A stretch of 64,000 nt of DNA from a virus. Below are positions 18,336 to 25,668 of this stretch, piece by piece. The position numbers and the translations under genes are program-made. Positions within the stretch are counted from its first letter, which is position 1. Each line of letters starts with the position of its first letter. The notes beneath the pieces were generated by a model. That model was not told the origin of the DNA. It ran no database searches and saw only the letters and a list, made by a program, of their open reading frames with translations. The DNA is taken from IMG/VR virus record IMGVR_UViG_3300032236_001065, positions 1-64,000 of that record. One strand, written 5' to 3'.

Positions 18336-19730
18336 ATGGAACTACAAAAAACTTATTGGAATAACAGTGGCTCTTCTCTAGCCCTCTCATTCCCAATCGC
18401 CAAGGTTGATAGAGAAAAAAGAACCGTATCGGGATTTGCTTCCCTTGATAATGTTGACAAGCATGGAGACATTGTAACTGCTGAAGCAAGCAAAGCAGCT
18501 TTTGATAATTTCAGAGGAAACATCCGTGAGATGCACGGACCTTCTGCAGTTGGCAAGATGCTTAACTTTAAGGAAGACTCTTTCTTTGATAAAGAGACTG
18601 GCAAGAAATATAGCGGAATTTATGTAACAGCATATGTCTCCAAGGGTGCACAAGATGCATGGGAGAAGTGCTTAGATGGTACATATACAGGTTTCTCAAT
18701 TGGTGGAAACATTGTAGATGCAAAAATGGAAAAGTCTGATGATGGATCAGAATCAAGGAGAGTTATTCACAAATATGAACTACACGAACTTAGTCTTGTG
18801 GATTCTCCAGCAAACCCACTTGCAAATATTTTTTCAATTCAAAAGATGGCAGAAGGCATTATAACAGAGAACGTATTCTGGTGCAGCACTGATGAAGTAG
18901 CATCAACCGCAACAGCAACAACAAAGAGTTGTGTTGTTTGCGATGGAGAGATGACAAACATTGGATGGGTTGAGCAAGCAGATGTTGAGAAGTTTGAAGC
19001 AATTGAAAAGGTAATTGATTCTTATTTCAAGAAAGATGATGCTCCAACATCAGCACATGAAGCAACGGAGACAGCAGCTCCAGGTTTGGCGGGAAATGTA
19101 ATTGATAGCACAACAGCTATTAATCTCTATCCTGATCAAAACACAAAACAAAAAGTCACGTTTAACGACGGACTTAAGAAGAGTGAAGAAAATTCACTCA
19201 ACGAAGGAGGTAACAAAATGGCAGAAGACACAGATGTAACAATTGAGAAGTCAATTGATGCAGAGACTCCAGCCGAAGAAGTTTCATCTGTAGATGAGAC
19301 ATCAGAAGTTACAGCAACAATTGAAAAGGCTGTAGAAATCTCTGAAGTTGAAGATACACTTGATTTTACAAAGATGGTCACTGACCTCAAGACCTTCTTT
19401 GGTGAGTCTATTGAAAAGAATTATGCCCTACAATCAGCTACTATTGCAGATCTCCAGAAGGTTATTGATGTAACCACTGCTGAGCTTGCAAAGGTGAACA
19501 ATTCATTTGAGGAAATGAAGAAGTCACACACAGAGCTTGTAGAAAAGCATGAAGCCCTACAAAAGTCAGTTACGGATATGTATGGAAAGATTGACTATGT
19601 TGATCACCAACTTAAGGGCTTTGAGTCCGCAACTGCAGTTAAGAAGTCCGTTGGGGTTTCCGAACAACCAATGGCTACAATCCAAAAAAGTATATGGCAA
19701 GGACACTTCCTCGGTGTTAATAACCTATAA
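18336..19730 (+). CDS. Prohead protease-scaffold fusion
   Basis: 464 residues. The N-terminal part (about 1-170) is a caudoviral HK97-type prohead serine protease: VSGFASLDNVDKHGDIV at 31-47, the catalytic-type His67 in REMHGPSAVG, Ser121 in GTYTGFSIGG, and HELSLVDSPANPLA. A linker with a CVVCDGEM pair follows. From about residue 295 the protein is acidic and helical (coiled-coil segments near 380-440), as expected of a scaffold. A strong internal start at 19218 would produce the scaffold alone. The start ATG is ten bases after a TATTAT box with no ribosome binding site. Confidence 0.9.
   Translation: MELQKTYWNNSGSSLALSFPIAKVDREKRTVSGFASLDNVDKHGDIVTAEASKAAFDNFRGNIREMHGPSAVGKMLNFKEDSFFDKETGKKYSGIYVTAYVSKGAQDAWEKCLDGTYTGFSIGGNIVDAKMEKSDDGSESRRVIHKYELHELSLVDSPANPLANIFSIQKMAEGIITENVFWCSTDEVASTATATTKSCVVCDGEMTNIGWVEQADVEKFEAIEKVIDSYFKKDDAPTSAHEATETAAPGLAGNVIDSTTAINLYPDQNTKQKVTFNDGLKKSEENSLNEGGNKMAEDTDVTIEKSIDAETPAEEVSSVDETSEVTATIEKAVEISEVEDTLDFTKMVTDLKTFFGESIEKNYALQSATIADLQKVIDVTTAELAKVNNSFEEMKKSHTELVEKHEALQKSVTDMYGKIDYVDHQLKGFESATAVKKSVGVSEQPMATIQKSIWQGHFLGVNNL
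19218..19730 (+). CDS. Scaffold protein from internal in-frame start
   Basis: Inside the protease gene, in the same frame, an ATG at 19218 follows AAGGAGGT with six bases of spacing, one of the best ribosome binding sites in the window. The product would be 170 residues, starting MAEDTDVTIEKS, acidic and coiled-coil rich, matching the scaffold part of the fusion. Phage lambda makes its Nu3 scaffold from an internal start within the C protease gene in just this way. The parallel is known biology; its use here is inferred. Confidence 0.65.
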   Translation: MAEDTDVTIEKSIDAETPAEEVSSVDETSEVTATIEKAVEISEVEDTLDFTKMVTDLKTFFGESIEKNYALQSATIADLQKVIDVTTAELAKVNNSFEEMKKSHTELVEKHEALQKSVTDMYGKIDYVDHQLKGFESATAVKKSVGVSEQPMATIQKSIWQGHFLGVNNL

Positions 19731-19766
19731 AAATCTAACAAAAAAATAAGGTGGTGAAATAAATAA

Positions 19767-20927
19767 ATGAGTAATGAACTTCTACAAAAAGTAATTGATA
19801 CTACGAACCTCGGTTCTTCAGCAGTCAATGCATCAGGCGACGCATCTAACCTTTCAGGTAATGGTCTCCTATATCCAGATCAGGCTAACCGCTTCCTGGA
19901 TTACATGTGGGACGCTACGATTCTTGCTAAGGCAGCTCGTACAATCCGCATGCGTTCAAATACAACTGAAATTGATCGTGTTGCAGTTGGACAACGTATT
20001 ATGACCGTTGCACAGGAAGAGAATCCACGTAACTATGTTGCGTCTAACGATTCCTGGACTAACGCTAATTCTACTTCGTTCTCAAATGCAGCAGCACAAT
20101 TCAACAAGGTATCCCTTACAACACGTAAGCTACGTCTTGACTGGGAACTTTCAGCAGAATCTCTAGAAGATAACGTTGAGGGTCCAGATCTAGAAGATCA
20201 CATTGCACGTTTGATGGCTACCCAGGCAGGTAACGATATTGAGGATGTTCTCATCAATGGTCTCGGAACTGGCTCAGGTTTGCTTTCAGCGTTCCAAGGT
20301 TTCCGTGCTCTCGCACTTAACAACGCACACGTTGTTGATGCAAACGGTAACGGTCTAGACAAGACAATTTTCAACGCAGCAATCAAGGCATTGCCTCGTA
20401 AGTACAAGCAACGTCGTAACCAACTTCGCTTCTTCACAGGATCTAACTTGGTACAAGACTACTTGTTCAACCTAACCGCAGAAACTAGCTCTGGCTTTAC
20501 CCCATTTGATATCGCTTCAGGTATCATTCGTGGTGATGTTGCAGCTAACGATGGTGGTCCAGGTACTGTAACTCCATTTGCTTTCGGTATCCCAGTTATC
20601 AACGTTCCGTTGATGGATGAGACCCGTTCAGGCGACTACTCAGGTGCAGCTGGCCTTCATGGCGAGATTCACTTGACATTCCCTCAAAACTTCATTATTG
20701 GTATTAAGCGTGATGTAACAGTCTATCGCTTGTTCCAACCAAAGAAGGACACAATTGAGTACACACTCTTCATTCGTGTCGGTTGCGTAATGGAAAACTA
20801 CGATGCACATGTTATCGTTAAGAACGTCAAGGTTGCAGGTTCTGTTGGTGGAGCTCTCGGTTCCTTTACTAACGGTTCTGGTATTACTGGTGGCTCAAAC
20901 GTCGCTGGCTTTACAACTTCATTCTAA
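19767..20927 (+). CDS. Major capsid protein
   Basis: 386 residues, directly after the protease-scaffold gene and preceded by an extended ribosome binding site (AAGGTGGTGA). Typical HK97-fold features: an N-terminal region suited to removal by the protease, KVSLTTRKLRLDWELSAESLED (E-loop to spine region), ATQAGNDIEDVLINGLGTG, and PFAFGIPVINVPLMDE followed by QNFIIGIKRDVTVYR near the C-terminus. Codon use changes sharply to C-ending codons (AAC, TTC, CGT, GGT), as expected for a very highly expressed gene. A hairpin terminator follows 25 bases after the stop. Confidence 0.93.
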   Translation: MSNELLQKVIDTTNLGSSAVNASGDASNLSGNGLLYPDQANRFLDYMWDATILAKAARTIRMRSNTTEIDRVAVGQRIMTVAQEENPRNYVASNDSWTNANSTSFSNAAAQFNKVSLTTRKLRLDWELSAESLEDNVEGPDLEDHIARLMATQAGNDIEDVLINGLGTGSGLLSAFQGFRALALNNAHVVDANGNGLDKTIFNAAIKALPRKYKQRRNQLRFFTGSNLVQDYLFNLTAETSSGFTPFDIASGIIRGDVAANDGGPGTVTPFAFGIPVINVPLMDETRSGDYSGAAGLHGEIHLTFPQNFIIGIKRDVTVYRLFQPKKDTIEYTLFIRVGCVMENYDAHVIVKNVKVAGSVGGALGSFTNGSGITGGSNVAGFTTSF

Positions 20928-20952
20928 TTTAAATAATTAGATGCAAGATTGG

Positions 20953-20985
20953 GGGGATTACTTAGGTAGTCCCCTTAATCATTTT
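20953..20985 (+). terminator. Intrinsic terminator after major capsid gene
   Basis: A 9-bp stem (GGGGATTAC with GTAGTCCCC, one T-G wobble) with loop TTAG, followed by TTAATCATTTT. The trailing T tract is modest. Placed just after the capsid gene, it probably limits read-through to the downstream connector genes, which have their own TATAAT box. Confidence 0.75.
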
Positions 20986-20989
20986 CTGC

Positions 20990-20995
20990 TATAAT
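20990..20995 (+). promoter_or_regulatory. Extended -10 promoter before connector operon
   Basis: TGC-TATAAT, five bases before an ATG at 21001 and 23 before the preferred start at 21019. The terminator of the capsid gene sits directly upstream, so this begins the connector transcript. Confidence 0.68.
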
Positions 20996-21018
20996 AAACA
21001 ATGACGAAAGGAAATTTA

Positions 21019-21417
21019 ATGTCATTTACAGAATTAAAAGTTACAGAATTAAGAAAAGTTGCAGATTCATTTGGTGTAGATACCAGTGAATTAAAGACAA
21101 AACAAGAAATCATTGCTGCCATTGAAGAAGAAGGCATTACATATCAGATGTATGCTAAGTTTGACGGGGCAGAAAAGCAAGAAGTCAAAATCTCAGAAAT
21201 GGAAAAGGTCCAAAGAGAAAAGAAGATTTTGAAGCCTACAAATTCAGTTTTAGTTAAGATGGAAAGAATGAATCACTCCTACCAGACTGGTGGATATACA
21301 TTCTCTGAAGAACATCCTTTTGTTGCTATGTCAGAAGCAGACGCACAACGTATTTTTGACACACAAGATGGATTCCGCCTTGCGACTCCCCGAGAGGCTC
21401 AAGAGTACTACTCATAA
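21019..21417 (+). CDS. Small head protein with SAP/Rho-N-like N-terminus
   Basis: I choose the ATG at 21019 because AAAGGAA lies just upstream; an in-frame ATG at 21001, five bases after a TATAAT box, would give a leaderless form six residues longer. The 132-residue product starts with a helix-extended-helix stretch (LKVTELRKVADSFGVDTSELKTKQEIIAAIEEEG) like SAP/Rho-N domains. The C-terminal half has FSEEHPFVAMSEADAQRIF. Proteins of this type often follow the capsid gene in actinophages; the function is not established. Confidence 0.75.
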   Translation: MSFTELKVTELRKVADSFGVDTSELKTKQEIIAAIEEEGITYQMYAKFDGAEKQEVKISEMEKVQREKKILKPTNSVLVKMERMNHSYQTGGYTFSEEHPFVAMSEADAQRIFDTQDGFRLATPREAQEYYS

Positions 21418-21434
21418 ATAAGGAGGCGATTTGA

Positions 21435-22385
21435 TTGCAGACAATAGCAAACAACAGCCAAGTAAAAATAAAGTTAGAAATCTTCAGCGATGGAGTTCTA
21501 ACTCAAGCAGATAGCGATCCTAAAGTATCATTCTATGATGCTGATAATGATGCAAGCGTGATAACTGGCTTTTCAAATTTGTCTGTAATAGATGAGCAAC
21601 CTAATGGTATATACTCATTTTTATTGACCCCCGCAATTACTAGTGTTAACCGAGTCCTAGAGGTCAGATGGACCTACACTCTTGGTGGAGTAACTGCTAC
21701 ACAGACAGACTTCTATCGCGTAGAGTCTCCATATGCAACAGTTTCAGAAGTTATTGACTTCCTAGGATTTGGTTCAACACCAGCAGATTCAAATTATGTT
21801 GATCCAAAGCAGATTGCAAATGCTGAAAAAATGGCAAGAACAATCATTGAAGGTTATACGGGAGTAAAATTTTATACATACTACGGTTCACAAGAAGTCC
21901 GTGGAATAGGTGCAGACATTGTAGAACTAACAGAAAGAATTTTAACTATTGATAAAGTTCTTGAAAATGATTATGTAGTTATTGATACTACAATTCAACC
22001 ATATTTAAATACATTTGGGTTTTCTGTTGAGATAACGCCAACAGCTAAAGGAGTTCGCATCATGAACCCTGGCTGGGATGTTCAATATGACAATCAAGTA
22101 GATCCAACCGTAATGTACTATGGTAAGTTTAAAGATGGTGCAAGATATACTTTTGTTGGGCAAATGGGATATAAGTATGTTCCAGAAGATATCAAACAAG
22201 CATCAATGCTTTTAATTCAAGATCTTCTTGCAAATGATTATAATTGGAGAAACAAATACCTTCAAAAGGTTGACCTAAGTGAAATCTCTTTTGAGATGGC
22301 AAAGGGTGCATTTAACGGTACAGGCAATGTAACCGTAGATAACATCCTAGACCAATATCGCAACGTCAATATAGTGATTATCTAA
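21435..22385 (+). CDS. Head-tail connector (adaptor) protein with N-terminal beta domain
   Basis: 316 residues, start TTG with AAGGAGG upstream. Residues about 1-105 form an Ig-like beta domain (KVSFYDADND...VLEVRWTYTLGG). The rest resembles connector adaptor proteins (HK97 gp6 / SPP1 gp15 type): SEVIDFLGF, KQIANAEKMARTIIEGYTG, YVPEDIKQASMLLIQDLLANDYNWRNKYLQ. Adaptors form a ring below the portal. Position after the capsid genes and an overlap with the next connector gene support the call. The fused beta domain is unusual and may reach the outer surface of the neck. Confidence 0.75.
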   Translation: MQTIANNSQVKIKLEIFSDGVLTQADSDPKVSFYDADNDASVITGFSNLSVIDEQPNGIYSFLLTPAITSVNRVLEVRWTYTLGGVTATQTDFYRVESPYATVSEVIDFLGFGSTPADSNYVDPKQIANAEKMARTIIEGYTGVKFYTYYGSQEVRGIGADIVELTERILTIDKVLENDYVVIDTTIQPYLNTFGFSVEITPTAKGVRIMNPGWDVQYDNQVDPTVMYYGKFKDGARYTFVGQMGYKYVPEDIKQASMLLIQDLLANDYNWRNKYLQKVDLSEISFEMAKGAFNGTGNVTVDNILDQYRNVNIVII

Positions 22386-22837
22386 TGTTTAACGCATCCG
22401 TTATAGCCTCTATTATGAATATGAAGGCTGATATCTACAAGCAACAAAATGCACAAGATCCAAATACGGGAGCAGTTACTCGTCAATGGGTATATCAAAA
22501 AACAATTCAGTGCAAAGTAGAGCCAATTAAAGTAGGCGGGGCATCAACTAGGGGCGACAATAAAGTTTATGCAACAAATGTTGAAGGTGCTTATACAGAG
22601 AAGATGCAGTTAAAGCTAAAAGGTCTTGAGCTTATGTCCAAGCGTTGGAGAATAGAAAACATTCGTTCAAGTGATGGTAAGCAAGTATATGTTGAAATTG
22701 ATAAGATTGATTCTCCAGATACTAAGTTTGAAGTAACTTCTTCACACGCCGTGTTAGACCCCTTTGGTAAAATTTCTTATTATGAATCTGTAGTCACAAG
22801 AGTCCAGGTGCAGGACGATGATCCAACTTCAAATTGA
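22385..22837 (+). CDS. Head closure (head-tail joining) protein
   Basis: 150 residues, ATG overlapping the preceding stop (TAATG). The protein is beta-rich with an early MKADIYKQQNAQDPNTGAVTRQW segment resembling SPP1 gp16 / HK97 gp7-type head-closure proteins, which often begin with a similar strand-turn-strand. Order adaptor, closure, tail-completion, terminator is the standard siphovirus connector order, and this gene occupies the second place. The call rests mainly on synteny and size. Confidence 0.65.
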   Translation: MFNASVIASIMNMKADIYKQQNAQDPNTGAVTRQWVYQKTIQCKVEPIKVGGASTRGDNKVYATNVEGAYTEKMQLKLKGLELMSKRWRIENIRSSDGKQVYVEIDKIDSPDTKFEVTSSHAVLDPFGKISYYESVVTRVQVQDDDPTSN

Positions 22838-23537
22838 TACAGGGGCTATGATTGCCGAACTTGACAATAAGATAGCGGGAATAAAAGAATTAACATCTCC
22901 TTCTGTATTAACAGAAATTGCAAAAGCTACATTTACAATTACAGGAAATAGATTTGTTACAGATCTTGACAATTATGCAAGACGTAATCCAAAGAAAATG
23001 CACCATGTTTATGAATGGGGTGGAATTGGAAAGCCACAGTCAAGACTTTTTGTTTTAGAAAGAGCTGCTGTGCTATATGGCGATTTAAATGTAAATACTA
23101 GATTCCTACCCTCAAAACTTCCAGTTCCGATTAGCCCAGCTCTATTAACACCAGGACCAACTGGTAAAGTAGTTTCAAAAAGAAGTATTTTTGCTGATAA
23201 GGCAACTGTTATGGAAAAAGGAACAAAAGTAAGTTTTTCTGCAAAAAAAGTTTTGGCTTTTGCAGATGGACAAGGAATTGCTTTTATTGCAAAGGGCACA
23301 ACAATCAATATTAATAACCCTGGGGGCATACAAACAAAAAATGCTTTTGCCACCTATATGCTAGATTGGTATACTAAGAACGGCAATGTAGTCATGGATG
23401 GATCAGGATTTTATGAAAAGATTCAGGCAGAAACTGAAGCAGTTCTAAATGCTAACGGTACTGGGGCTACACAGGTCAAACAAGCGGTTATGAGGGCAGC
23501 AGAAGCTGTTTCAGCAGGAAAGGTAGAGATTATATGA
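22818..23537 (+). CDS. Tail completion / minor head-tail protein (HK97 gp10-like position)
   Basis: 239 residues, overlapping the preceding gene by 20 bases. The N-terminal half has an amphipathic helix (MIAELDNKIAGIKEL) followed by a beta-rich region with KVSFSAKKVLAFADGQG; the C-terminal helix (ETEAVLNANGTGATQVKQAVMRAAEAV) is Ala-rich. No catalytic motif is visible. Gene order places it as the neck or tail-completion protein between head closure and tail terminator. Identification is by context. Confidence 0.55.
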   Translation: MIQLQIDTGAMIAELDNKIAGIKELTSPSVLTEIAKATFTITGNRFVTDLDNYARRNPKKMHHVYEWGGIGKPQSRLFVLERAAVLYGDLNVNTRFLPSKLPVPISPALLTPGPTGKVVSKRSIFADKATVMEKGTKVSFSAKKVLAFADGQGIAFIAKGTTININNPGGIQTKNAFATYMLDWYTKNGNVVMDGSGFYEKIQAETEAVLNANGTGATQVKQAVMRAAEAVSAGKVEII

Positions 23538-24052
23538 CAACTGATTATACACACGTAGCAGCCTACGATATTCGCAATTTTATATGGGCGGAATTGCAAA
23601 GTTCAGGGCTTCTTAAGCCTAGTGATTATATAGCTGATGGTTTTTCAGAACCACTAATTCCTATTATTCCATCACAACAAGTTCCAGAATTTAACAATCT
23701 TTTGCCAGGTAAAACATATATTACTTATAATGTATCTCAAAAGAACTATGGTGTTCAGTGGTGGGTCTCAGAAGAAAATTTCATCATGGAAGTAGTTTCC
23801 AGAAATAATGCTCAAATTCAGACAATAATTAACTTCCTGATAGACCTTTTCAGAAGATACGACCTTTCGGCTGGCGATCTTAATGTTTCGCTAGTAGCTG
23901 GAAGCCCATTCAAATTTCTCTGGTTTAGACTTGATACTTCAGATCCAGTTCAGCCATTTGTTGATGAAGGCGGGTTCATGAGTGGAGACCTCTCCATAGT
24001 ATATGGATATACCCGTGAGGTTGATGTATCTGGCAATGGCCGAATGCTTTAA
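23534..24052 (+). CDS. Tail terminator protein
   Basis: 172 residues, ATGA overlap with the preceding gene. A helix near residue 10 (AAYDIRNFIWAELQSSG), a middle strand pair (GKTYITYNVSQKNYGVQWWVSEENFIMEVVS) and a helix (QIQTIINFLIDLFRRYD) match the alpha/beta plan of tail terminators (lambda gpU / SPP1 gp17 type), which cap the tail tube and bind the head connector. It is the last gene before the tail tube gene, the usual place for this protein. Confidence 0.65.
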   Translation: MTTDYTHVAAYDIRNFIWAELQSSGLLKPSDYIADGFSEPLIPIIPSQQVPEFNNLLPGKTYITYNVSQKNYGVQWWVSEENFIMEVVSRNNAQIQTIINFLIDLFRRYDLSAGDLNVSLVAGSPFKFLWFRLDTSDPVQPFVDEGGFMSGDLSIVYGYTREVDVSGNGRML

Positions 24053-24055
24053 AAT

Positions 24056-24083
24056 TTGAATTATTTCCCTTCAATGCTATAGT
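24056..24083 (+). promoter_or_regulatory. Promoter of the tail tube gene
   Basis: TTGAAT, 16 bases, then TGC-TATAGT. The long leader (about 64 bases) contains a TTACTT-GAGG-AAGTAA hairpin at 24085-24100, right at the expected 5' end, and a T7 run. Such a 5' hairpin could stabilise this abundant message. Confidence 0.6.
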
Positions 24084-24153
24084 TTTACTTGAGGAAGTAA
24101 GTTGTCATCTTTTTTGTTTATTCTAAATAAAATAAGGTGGTGAAATATAAAAT

Positions 24154-24939
24154 ATGGCTACAAGTACAAAAAATATTCTCGTTGGTGCAGCATCTATTTT
24201 CGTAAGCGTTGGAAACAGCTCTAACGATGCAGGTCGCCCAAACACAAAAGCATCAGATTTAGCAACACTCATGCCTTCACAGACATCAGCTCGTTCAGCT
24301 CTTCTTGGATCTTCAACATTCCGTGAGGTTGGTTACACAACTTCTGGACTAGAAGTTTCATACGAGCCAAACTATGGTGAAGTGATGGTTGATCAGCTTC
24401 TTGATGCAGCTCGTCTATTCAAGCAATCACTTAAGGTTATGCTTAAGACAGAACTCACAGAAGCAACTCTTGAAAACCTTCAGCTTTCATGGGGTCAACT
24501 TGATTATGTCTATGGAACAAACTCATCTGGTACAGCTACTCAATCAATTCCATTGTTGATTCCTAATGACTCAACAGTTACAACTGTTTCAGATAATCCA
24601 GCAGCAACCCTTAAGATGGCTGCAGGTGCACTTGGTGATGCTCCAGTAGAGCGTACACTTATTGCAGTTGGTAATGCACCAGCACAAATTGGTTCTTCTG
24701 TTGCAACAACAGACGCAGGAACTGCAATCGGTTCTGGAGTAACAACAGCTATTGCTCGTAACAAGGAGCGTGTATATGTTGCACGTCGTGTAGTATCAAT
24801 TGATACAACCGCACATGCATTGAAGCGTGACACAGCAACTGTGTTCCCAGTTTCATTCCGTTGCCTACCAGATAGCGATCCAAGCTACTCAGGTATGGAA
24901 TACGGCGTAGTTATTGACCGTGTATTCGGTACATACTAA
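24154..24939 (+). CDS. Major tail tube protein
   Basis: 261 residues, directly upstream of the chaperone and tape measure genes. It is beta-rich, with VGAASIFVSVGNSS near the start and FREVGYTTSGLEVSYEPNYGEVMVDQLLDAARL, a pattern seen in siphovirus tail tube proteins, and a C-terminal MEYGVVIDRVFGTY. Like the capsid gene it uses C-ending codons and has the same AAGGTGGTGA ribosome binding site, both signs of very high expression. It has its own promoter and a strong terminator. Hexameric rings of it would stack around the tape measure. Confidence 0.85.
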   Translation: MATSTKNILVGAASIFVSVGNSSNDAGRPNTKASDLATLMPSQTSARSALLGSSTFREVGYTTSGLEVSYEPNYGEVMVDQLLDAARLFKQSLKVMLKTELTEATLENLQLSWGQLDYVYGTNSSGTATQSIPLLIPNDSTVTTVSDNPAATLKMAAGALGDAPVERTLIAVGNAPAQIGSSVATTDAGTAIGSGVTTAIARNKERVYVARRVVSIDTTAHALKRDTATVFPVSFRCLPDSDPSYSGMEYGVVIDRVFGTY

Positions 24940-24964
24940 TCTGTAAACAAAACTTAATATAGAT

Positions 24965-25003
24965 TTCAGGCCCCCGTCAATAAAAGGCGGGGGTTCTGAA
25001 TTT
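24965..25003 (+). terminator. Intrinsic terminator after tail tube gene
   Basis: A G+C-rich hairpin, CCCCCGTC with GGCGGGGG (one wobble), loop AATAAAA, extended by TTCAG/CTGAA beyond a small internal bulge, then a short T run. It isolates the very highly expressed tail tube message from the chaperone and tape measure operon. Confidence 0.82.
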
Positions 25004-25029
25004 GTCTAAGCACAAAGTATTGGTATAAT
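25002..25029 (+). promoter_or_regulatory. Promoter of chaperone/tape measure operon
   Basis: TTGTCT, 16 bases, then TGG-TATAAT, directly after the tail tube terminator and 22 bases before the ATG at 25052, whose leader carries AAAGGAG. Confidence 0.7.
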
Positions 25030-25051
25030 TTAACTAACAAAAGGAGCTATA

Positions 25052-25387
25052 ATGGCAACAACAGTATATGATGTAGTAGAAATTGAATTAAGTAACGGGG
25101 AGACTGTTACTCTAAAACCCCTGCCTATTAAGCAGTTGAAGAAGTTTATGGATATTGTCAAGGAAATGGAACTGCCAGAGAATGAATCTGAAGATGCAGC
25201 AATGGACGTATTCATTAAAGCAGCTATGGTGTGCTTGGAAGCATCAAAGTCCCCACTAGCAACAAATAAAGATTTGTTTGAGGAAACAGTTGAAGTTCCT
25301 ACAATGATGAAGATTCTTGAAGTTTGCGGAGGTTTGAAACTTAACGACCCAAACCTACTGGGAGCAGCTCTAGTTGGGACGAACTAG
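25052..25387 (+). CDS. Tail assembly chaperone, short form (G-type)
   Basis: 111 residues, with AAAGGAG upstream and an extended -10 promoter. It starts MATTVYDVVEIELSNGETVTLKPLPIKQLKKFMDIV, typical of tail assembly chaperones that bind the tape measure before the tube forms. Near its 3' end the heptamer C-CCA-AAC (25348-25354) is in the right phase for a -1 slip into the frame of the next open region. Position directly before the tape measure gene supports the call. Confidence 0.82.
   Translation: MATTVYDVVEIELSNGETVTLKPLPIKQLKKFMDIVKEMELPENESEDAAMDVFIKAAMVCLEASKSPLATNKDLFEETVEVPTMMKILEVCGGLKLNDPNLLGAALVGTN
25348..25354 (+). other. Programmed -1 frameshift site (CCCAAAC)
   Basis: The heptamer C-CCA-AAC has X-XXY-YYZ form with the zero-frame codons CCA and AAC in register. 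A -1 slip re-pairs to CCC and AAA. It lies in the only region where the short chaperone frame (stop at 25387) and the downstream frame (open from 25345) overlap. Confidence 0.78.
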
Positions 25388-25665
25388 ATCTAGCCTCCCT
25401 TGAGTCCGAAGTTTTCTTGCTCGGTCATTGGAAAAATTATGATGAGCTTGAAAGCAACCTGTCGCTAGATGAGTTGATGGCAACATTGAACGCAGCTAGA
25501 GATAGAGAACATCGTGAAAGGAAGTTCCTGGCAGCAATGCAGGGTATTGATCTGGAAGAAGATAAAGAACCAGAAGATATTACAGCGTTGGTAGATGTAA
25601 GAACTGCAAGAGACGAAGGCTTTGGTATAAACGAAGGACTTGGTTTCATGAGTCAGGAAGGGTGA
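25354..25665 (+). CDS. Tail assembly chaperone, frameshift extension (T part)
   Basis: This frame is open from 25345 and has no good start of its own (only a TTG at 25417 without a ribosome site). It is in the -1 frame relative to the gene at 25052. A slip at CCCAAAC would join 101 codons of the first gene to 103 codons here, giving a fusion of about 204 residues. The extension continues sensibly through the overlap (DELDLASLESEVFLLGHWKNY) and has helical, acidic sequence (LDELMATLNAARDREHRERKFLAAM). This matches the G/GT chaperone pairs of siphoviruses. Confidence 0.78.
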   Translation, partial: PTGSSSSWDELDLASLESEVFLLGHWKNYDELESNLSLDELMATLNAARDREHRERKFLAAMQGIDLEEDKEPEDITALVDVRTARDEGFGINEGLGFMSQEG

Positions 25666-25668
25666 TAA

